A program made the position numbers and the translations under genes. The notes under the pieces were generated by a model. It worked only from the letters and a program-made list of their open reading frames with translations, was not told the origin of the DNA and ran no database searches. Shown piece by piece: positions 58,156 to 64,000 of a DNA stretch of 64,000 bases. The DNA is taken from positions 18,104,001 to 18,168,000 of the forward strand of contig NC_065876.1 in NCBI RefSeq assembly GCF_933775445.1. Direction: 5' to 3'. How positions within the stretch are numbered: position 1 is the stretch's first letter; every line of letters starts with the position of its first letter. Source of the DNA: Argentina anserina (lineage: Eukaryota > Streptophyta > Magnoliopsida > Rosales > Rosaceae).

Positions 58156-61100
58156 CACTAGGCCAAAAAAGCTTTACACGACACCTTTTAGTCAGCATAT
58201 GTTTTGGATATGTTGTCTGAACTTTGATCGACCTCTTTAGACAACATATAATCCCAAATGTGCGGTGAGGTTGGTTACTATATCATATTTGAGAATTTTC
58301 AACTTTTTCTTAACTTGAACTTTCAGGCAACATATTAGCATTATACGCTGTCTGAATAATTAGAATGTAAAAATTGCAGGAACTTTAGACGACAGAGAAA
58401 CATTATATGCTGACTTATTAACCAAAATGTTTTGAGAAGTTCGAGTCCATTTCAACGACCTAGGGTTAAGATAAAATCTGAGTAGTTAGTTTTACATCGT
58501 GAGATCTGGATCGTCCTTTCATATCTAGTTGAACACAAGCTCCAAACCCCTCTCTAACCCGAATCTTCTTCTCCTATCTTCAGCGCAACAGCGCCGTCTA
58601 CCTTCTCTCTGCCTAGAAGCATATTTTCAAACTTATGTGCAACCAACCTGCAACAATCGTCTAAATGGCTTCTACAACGATCTAACAGGCATACAACAAA
58701 TTCAGGTTTGTAGGCGTATTGGTACCGGTGGTTTCCTCTGGTTGTCACCAGCGTACTGGTGATGGTATCTTGCCATATCTCCGCCGGAAAAGAGAGAACC
58801 GAAGGCTCGAAACCTTAACAGTTATGGGTTTCCTCAATGACGTCGTAGCCTCCTCTCTCTCTAGCATCTCTGATCTCTGAGTTCATCCTAGTAATAAACT
58901 TGTTCTCCTCTTCGTGCTCCTTCCCTCTGTGACTTTGGTTTTTGGATTCCATTAAGTTTTAATCTCTTTGGATTCTAGGTTTTCTGCCTCTACATGTTCT
59001 TTGAGGCCGACGTCTTTAGCGGCAGTGGCTCTTCAGCTTTGGAGCTTGGTTTATACATTGGTTATCCTTGTGAGTGAGAAATTAGCAAGCTTGTTGGGTC
59101 CTTGCATCAAATTCATGAGTCCATCGTCAATTGAGATCCACGGAGCAATTGAGAGCCAGAAAGAGAGATTGAAGCCTACGGTATGTACATATACTGGAGG
59201 TAAATTCAAGGCTTTAGTCTTGTGGAATGGTTGTGTGATCAGTTTAGAGTTAGTGTTGAAGTCTGTGGCTTGAGTTTTCAGTTTTGTTACAGATTAAAGC
59301 TAGGCTGCAATTATACTCCTTGAAAGCTCATAGAGTAAAGGAAGAGGGATGATTCTATTCTACTGTGTTCGTTGGAATGTCTTTTGTTATTCTGTATCAA
59401 AAGGTAAAGTACAGCTTTGATTACAAAGTTTGCTTACTGTGAAATTCAATTGAGTATCACTGATTGTTTAGAAAGTTTTGGGAAAATTATGATGGTTGTA
59501 TGATGCTAGTATGCAGTGAAACTACGCCACTGTAGTGTTCTAATTTGTTTGTAATTGGGAAGTCTTCTTATCATTGTTTTGCCCAATTGATCATATTGAA
59601 ACTTAATAGGACTTGGTAGAATACGTTGGTATAGCTTAAATTAGTACTTCAATCATGAGTTGTGATTCTGAATTTTAATGCAGTGGTACTGAGTCATCAT
59701 AGCTTTGGTGAATTGATATCTCCATGGTTTCAGATTTGTAAAGATTAATTAATCAAGCAATTTCTGAGTTGTGGCTCAGTAAGCTATAAGCTTGTATTCT
59801 AAGTTCTTAATGGGTTAATTCCCTGTTATGTAAAATCTGATGAGCAGTGGGTAAAATTTTAATGTTGTTGTGGTTTCGTTTTGGAAATGAATTCCTAACT
59901 TTAGAGTCTCTAAAGTTTGGTTGGTTATATTTCACTATGAAATGGGTAACAATCTGCTTACGTTGTGAACTTGTTTCAGTTTTCAAATGGAACAGTGAAA
60001 AGGAAGTTGTTCAAGTGTGGGAATGGAGTGAAATGTAATTGAGCTATGGGTGCAATTATGAAGGTTTCAAACTCAAAGTCTTGTTCTGTGAACCTTAGGG
60101 GTATTACTATATATTCAAACTTTGTTTGATTTCTAAGGATATTGCTATGTTATTAGCAATTGGAGAATCGGTTCTCGAGTTTGTCAAGCTAGTAGGGTGA
60201 GCATTTTAATTAAATAATTTCGTGTGCTTTGTATGTTAGGAGCAAATCGATTATCAACTAGGGCGGACCAAATCCATTGTTTTGATTCGCTGTTTTTTGG
60301 TTTTTTGATTTGTAGTCATTTGGTCTTTATTCTTTGTATGTTACATGTTTTTTAATGATCTTTGAATTTTATAGCTGCTTTAAAGATCCAGGCTATAGGG
60401 AATCAACAAGCAGTTAACTATAAGTAAAATCAGTTGTTACACAGTAAGTTTCAATTGCAATGTTTGGTCATATATATGTTCATAATGCAATTGAAGCACT
60501 CTTGCCTTAACCTTTATGTACTTTGCATGTTACGTTTCCTATCAACCATGAATTCTCATATATATTACATTGCTATTATGTTGCTTCATGGTGTTGTTTA
60601 GCATCTACAATGTTTCTGTTTCTCAACGTATTAATTTTTAACCTCAGAGTCATCCTTGATGATCCAAAATTTGGAGAAATAAAAGCGAGTGTCCAAGCTG
60701 AGGCCTGTTGAGGTACATGAAAATGGTAAGCCTTTTGATCAAGTTCTCTATTTCCAAAAAAGAAATTGAAAATACAGGATGGTGAGCTTAAATTTTCTGT
60801 CTACTGATATATTGTGGAGTTATTTGTTAATTACTCTTCTTTCTTATGGCTTGTACTTTCCCATGACATTCACATCTCCTTCTACTCTCCTTTATGAATC
60901 TCGCTATGCTTTTGTAGACCAACGGGCCTGTTTTAATTGCAATGAATCATTTCAAAGATGTCCAAATGTGTGAAGATGATTTTGTCACAGCTTAGGAGGA
61001 TTTCTTTTATTGTTCCTTTACAGGTGACAAATCCAAGTATTTAAATCACATACTTCAAATGGTTATGCTTTGGTCAAGTTTTTAAGTTATGTAGGTTACC

Positions 61101-62657
61101 TTTGCATTAATGGATTTGTTTCTCTATTTATGTCAAATATGGATTGTTAAGAGTTCAAAATCATCTGATAGCTTGAGGACAACATGGTTTGCATTTACTA
61201 CTTGGAGTAATGCTTGGAGGGCTTTAAATGCCATTGTTATTGGTGATTATCTTCGACATCAACATGAGAATCTAGTTAGGTAATTTTTGACCTTGTTGCT
61301 TACTTGAAAGTTCATTCATTCAAGTTTTCATTATGATCAAAGTTAATTAAAGGATGGGTGTTTGTTTTGTAACATGCTATCCTTTTCAGTAACATTACAT
61401 TGAGAATGAGGTAATTGGGATACACAATTGTTTGATAATTAAGATTGATAAGGTGTTCTCTCTTGTTCTGGTTTGTTTAAGCTTTAATCCCCAAAATCCT
61501 AGTTTAGTTTTACAAATAGCATTAAGAGGCATTCTTGTTTCTGACTTATTGTATAACTTCATCATAAATTTAGGTGCAACTTAGATGACCTTATGCATTT
61601 TTTTCTACTGTGTTTGTTGCAGGGATCATTGTTTGTTGCAACTACATGATTGTTACATGTTCTAAAGACTTGTAGACCTATTGAGGTATCTAGCGATTGT
61701 TGAGAAGAGAAGTTGAAGTTTTTGTAACCCGTAGATGACATCTGAGCTGAATGGGCTAAGCTTTGTATGGTTTGGTTATGTATATGATCAAGTGATAGAA
61801 CTGTTTTGGTTTGGTAGAATTTGAACATAGATTGATTGTACTTCGGTTGAATATGTAATGACAATTGAAGTTTAATTGCCTTTTGAAAGGAATGTGGTTT
61901 AAATGGTTTAAAGGTTGTTATAAGCATATATGAGTAATGTGAAGGGTCAACTGTGATTGTATTAGCATGAGAGGAACAACATAAATAAAATATATTATGT
62001 TGTTCTATTTTGATTTAGACATTACCTAAATGCAATGTTCTAAAAAAACGCTATGCGTTAATCGGGCGGACAGCTAAAAATCAGCGCCCATAGGATTAAT
62101 CGGGGATTAATCAGCCTAAAATCTAGGCGGCTAAGGATCTCCGGGCGCCTAGGCGCCGCCTAGGCGGTCCTAGGCGGGGATTTTTAGAACATTGCTTAAA
62201 TGTTGTCTCAGTCACATTAACATGACATAACATGTAACCTTCTGCTATTACAAGCTTACTCAGACAACACTTATCTGCCGTTGAATAGTTATTGAAAGAT
62301 CAATTACCCAAGATTATGAAAGATGATATAATTTAGACATCATATACTCTATTAAAAATTCGCTATAAAATTTCTATCACACAACATTATCATGCTGTAT
62401 GTGTATAGATAAGATGACATTAATATGTGATTTGTTTATACATCACACAACATATAGCCTATCTTTGTCTCGGTTTTGGGTGAATTGGAGATCACTCATA
62501 CAACATTTGACCCAAAAAATGTGATGTCTAAGAATAGTTCATACGGCGGTTTAAAACTGTTGTCTGAGGTGCTATCACATAGGCACGAGGTACTCAGCAT
62601 ATACTTTTTATTAGTCAGCATTTACAACTGTTGTTTGAAGCCTTTTTTGGCCTAGTG
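58156..62657. mobile_element. CACTA (En/Spm) transposon, non-autonomous, TSD TTA
   Basis: The left end is CACTAGGCCAAAAAAG at 58156. The right end is its reverse complement CTTTTTTGGCCTAGTG, finishing at 62657. Both are flanked by TTA (58153-58155 and 62658-62660). Subterminal 'acaacatat'/'gttgtctga' words recur in both arms (58200-58400 and 62200-62640). No transposase frame was seen. The 58500-61700 interior has exon-like patches (58530-58762, 58968-59273) of unknown origin, possibly captured host sequence. Confidence 0.92.
62033..62194. mobile_element. MITE of 162 bp, probably hAT-type
   Basis: The ends are inverted: CAATGTTCTAAAAA on the left, and TTTTTAGAACATTG on the right. They are flanked by eight-base near-duplicates CCTAAATG (62025-62032) and CTTAAATG (62195-62202). 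The GC-rich centre holds the perfect palindrome GGCGCCTAGGCGCC and several CTAGGCGG words. It lies inside the CACTA element, so it inserted later or was carried along. Confidence 0.8.
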
Positions 62658-62660
62658 TTA

Positions 62661-62879
62661 GGGCTCATCAATGGCTCGGGCCTTAATACATTTGAATAAC
62701 TGAAGGGCAGGGTATTTTCACAAATATGAAGATCCAAACTCGCCTACCTAAAACGGGCTTTTGCGGGATGAGCCTTGAGGCTTATATTAGAAAGAAAAAA
62801 AACATAATACTCTTATTTAAGGGTTTGGAACAATAAAAAATTTATTAAAAAACATTTTAAAAAAGTCACAAATAAATTT
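62661..62879. other. Short interval between CACTA element and satellite-like array
   Basis: AT-rich, with no recognised feature. Confidence 0.4.
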
Positions 62880-62917
62880 TAGTTTCGAAATATTGTTGAT
62901 CGACACCAATAGATGTG

Positions 62918-62984
<67 letters not shown>

Positions 62985-64000
62985 GGGACTCTGTAAAAAT
63001 TTCGTCCGTTTTTTAACATGGTTTGATCGTCTGTACCTACGGTCAACAAAAAAAGAGACCTTTTAACATAATAAAACCTCATTTCCCGGGGCTTTGCCAA
63101 AAGAGTTTCCTCGTTGTGACCACGCACGATCGGTGACAAAGATTAGGTAATTTCAAATATGTAAACATCTTTCGGCATTCGCATCTTGGTGTTTTTGGAA
63201 TACTAGAAATTCTGATGGTCAAATGAGGTCCGAATTGGATGAAATGTTAAAATTGTCACTAAATATATATACCGATCACATCGGATGGTGTCGATTGATT
63301 CCAAGAAGTTTCCTTCATATAGTCGCTTCATAATGCGATAGTTTTTTTTTATAAACCTAATATAAAGGTTATGATACATTAGTAGACACTTCAGGGATCG
63401 ACAACTCCAGTTTGAAATATGGTCGATCGACACCAGCAAATGTGATCGATATATATATTTAGGGAACCCGTAAAAATTTCATCTTTTTGGATATAGTTTG
63501 ACCGCTCGTACCTACGGTCAACCATAAAAGATGCGTTTTGACATATTAAAACCCCCATTGACCAGGACTTTGCCAAATGGGTTTCCTTGATGTAACCACG
63601 CATGATCGGTGACAAAAATTAGGTGATTTCAAATATGCAAACAGCTTTTGGTGTTTGCATCTTAGTAATAGGTCTTCCTTAGCCTTATGACATATTAGTG
63701 GTATTTTTAGTTTACCAGAAATTCTGATGCTCAAACGAGGTCCGAATTAGATGAAATTTTTACAGGTTCACTAAATATAAGTACCGATTATATCGGCTGG
63801 TGTCGATTAATCCCGAGAAGTTTCTTTCATATAATAACTTCATAATGCAATAGTTTTATTTTAAATCTAGTATAAAGGTTATGATACATTAGTGGACACT
63901 TCAGCGATCGATAACTCCGGTTATAAATACGTTCGATCGACACCAGCATATGTGATCAGTATATATATTTAGGGACCCTGTAAAAATTTCATCCGTTTTG
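62880..64000. repeat. Tandem fold-back repeat, about 510-526-bp period (array 2), runs off the window
   Basis: 'gatcgacacca' recurs at 62899, 63425 and 63935. Each is followed by 'tgtgatc', an AT run, 'tttaggga', 'gtaaaaatttc', 'tacggtcaac' and, further on, 'accgat...tggtgtcgatt'. The first unit carries an expanded (TA)n run at about 62922-62980. Orientation is opposite to the units at 32240-33109. Frames in this area are spurious. Confidence 0.88.

Noticed and set aside
62879..63139. Frame with a long IY repeat
   Set aside because: It is a translation of the (TA)n microsatellite in a satellite-like unit.
1..64000. tRNA or rRNA genes
   Set aside because: I looked for conserved A/B box and rRNA words and found none that I could support by eye.

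Overview
This window looks like nuclear DNA of a eudicot plant. Host genes have short AT-rich introns, a TIR-type NBS-LRR relic is present (a class missing from grasses), and most of the sequence is nested LTR retrotransposons, DNA transposons and organelle-DNA inserts. A rosaceous plant is my impression from how the proteins read, but that is not proven.

Layout. 1-5450: remnants of a Ty3/gypsy-like element with one complete LTR (1247-2985) and one 5'-truncated LTR. 6000-16790: a decayed non-autonomous copia-type element, interrupted by a 5.7 kb hAT transposon (9807-15554) whose 5'UTR intron holds a 209-bp tandem array. 18364-27305 is the gene-bearing segment: a pterin-aldehyde-reductase-like SDR with a premature stop (-), a broken TNL resistance gene (+), CDC45 (-), a fragment of a DUF482 acyltransferase-like gene (+), and a single-exon MAPKKK-like kinase (-). 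27600-33110: a LINE-type RNase H fragment, a plastid rpoC2 insert split by a solo LTR, and satellite-like fold-back units. 33110-48441: a tandem Ty1-copia pair on the minus strand sharing one LTR. It is itself hit by another solo LTR, a mitochondrial ccmC fragment and a very young 6.7 kb LTR element with identical LTRs but dead coding sequence. 48442-53683: an MTR4 (exosome helicase) pseudogene abutting the copia LTR. 54025-54495: a small proline-rich protein gene (-). About 56850-58005: a relic of a class III chitinase / receptor-kinase fusion (-). 58156-62657: a CACTA element with TTA target duplication, carrying a hAT-type MITE. 62880-64000: a second array of the satellite-like unit, running off the window.

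The apparently intact host genes are CDC45, the kinase and probably the proline-rich protein. No pathway or operon logic links them.

The most unusual signal is in the gypsy-like LTRs. Several short hairpins in a row each carry the same seven-base word in a 10-26 nt loop, and the word differs between LTR families (CGCTTCG, CCCTAAG, CGCTAAG) at positions that can partly be aligned. This suggests co-evolving repeated recognition sites at RNA or DNA level.
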